A stretch of 64,000 bases of DNA, from positions 1 to 64,000 of the forward strand of contig CAADRB010000106.1 in the NCBI GenBank assembly GCA_900708905.1, given 5' to 3'. The notes under the pieces are model-generated. The model saw only the letters and a list, made by a program, of their open reading frames with translations, was not told the DNA's origin and made no database searches. Shown here in pieces: positions 63,888-64,000 of this stretch (the first letter of the stretch is position 1; each line of letters starts with the position of its first letter). Position numbers and translations under genes: made by a program. Origin of the DNA: Hymenolepis diminuta. Its lineage: Eukaryota; Platyhelminthes; Cestoda; Cyclophyllidea; Hymenolepididae.

Positions 63888-63937
63888 AGTGACGTAGTTC
63901 AGTCAAGTAATATAACGTCATAATTAATTAGCGTCAT
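63888..63937. promoter_or_regulatory. Cluster of CRE-like TGACG cores
   Basis: TGACGTAG (63890-63897), AACGTCAT (63914-63921) and GCGTCATT (63931-63938) give three TGACG cores within 50 bp in otherwise AT-rich sequence. bZIP factors of the CREB/ATF type bind such cores. If functional, the site would serve a gene beyond the window edge. Confidence 0.2.
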
Positions 63938-64000
63938 TTTATGCAATTTCATTCCTGATAAAATGCCAGTCTCCAGTTTTGTTCGCCTTTTTCTTATCCA

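Overview
This window is AT-rich, intron-bearing eukaryotic nuclear DNA with no bacterial-style gene packing. Genes are split into short exons with GT...AG introns. One recognisable gene is a peptide-type rhodopsin-family GPCR. The repeats are degenerate Gypsy-type LTR retrotransposons and tRNA-derived short interspersed elements. This fits a small-bodied invertebrate. A parasitic flatworm is my best guess, from the receptor's sequence style and the LTR/primer-site style, but nothing here proves the taxon.

Layout. Positions 1-15838 form one very large inverted repeat. Arm 1 (1-6289) and arm 2 (9550-15838) are reverse complements with no difference in any stretch I compared, and they surround a much more AT-rich unique centre (6290-9549). 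A single N follows at 15839. The arms are visibly richer in GC than the rest and hold only repeat debris: a Gypsy Gag zinc-knuckle relic, a tRNA-derived SINE, a G-rich quadruplex-type tract and microsatellites. From 15840 to 26469 the sequence is gene-poor, with one or two weak exon candidates. The GPCR gene lies on the minus strand between 33538 and 26470. It has four exons whose splice phases all agree, giving 430 residues. A further minus-strand exon of an unidentified gene (35984-36169) lies upstream. A very AT-rich gene desert runs from about 37.6 to 45.9 kb. An LTR plus degenerate gag lies at 45.97-47.65 kb. A three-exon 3' gene end is proposed at 49.08-49.78 kb (minus). Three more LTR-like copies lie at 57.94-58.43, 59.11-59.59 and 61.98-62.25 kb.

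How the parts relate. The only gene that can be followed as a protein is the receptor: a membrane receptor expected to bind a neuropeptide-like ligand and signal through a G protein. Its first intron (about 5 kb) takes up most of its length. The other exon candidates are separate and could not be joined to it. Two families of short interspersed repeats and one LTR family occur several times and account for most of the non-exonic structure outside the palindrome.

Most noteworthy are the giant perfect palindrome, which may be a genuine gene-converted inverted duplication or an assembly-graph product, and the unusual receptor, which has a greatly lengthened first extracellular loop and lacks the canonical TM3-ECL2 disulfide cysteines.
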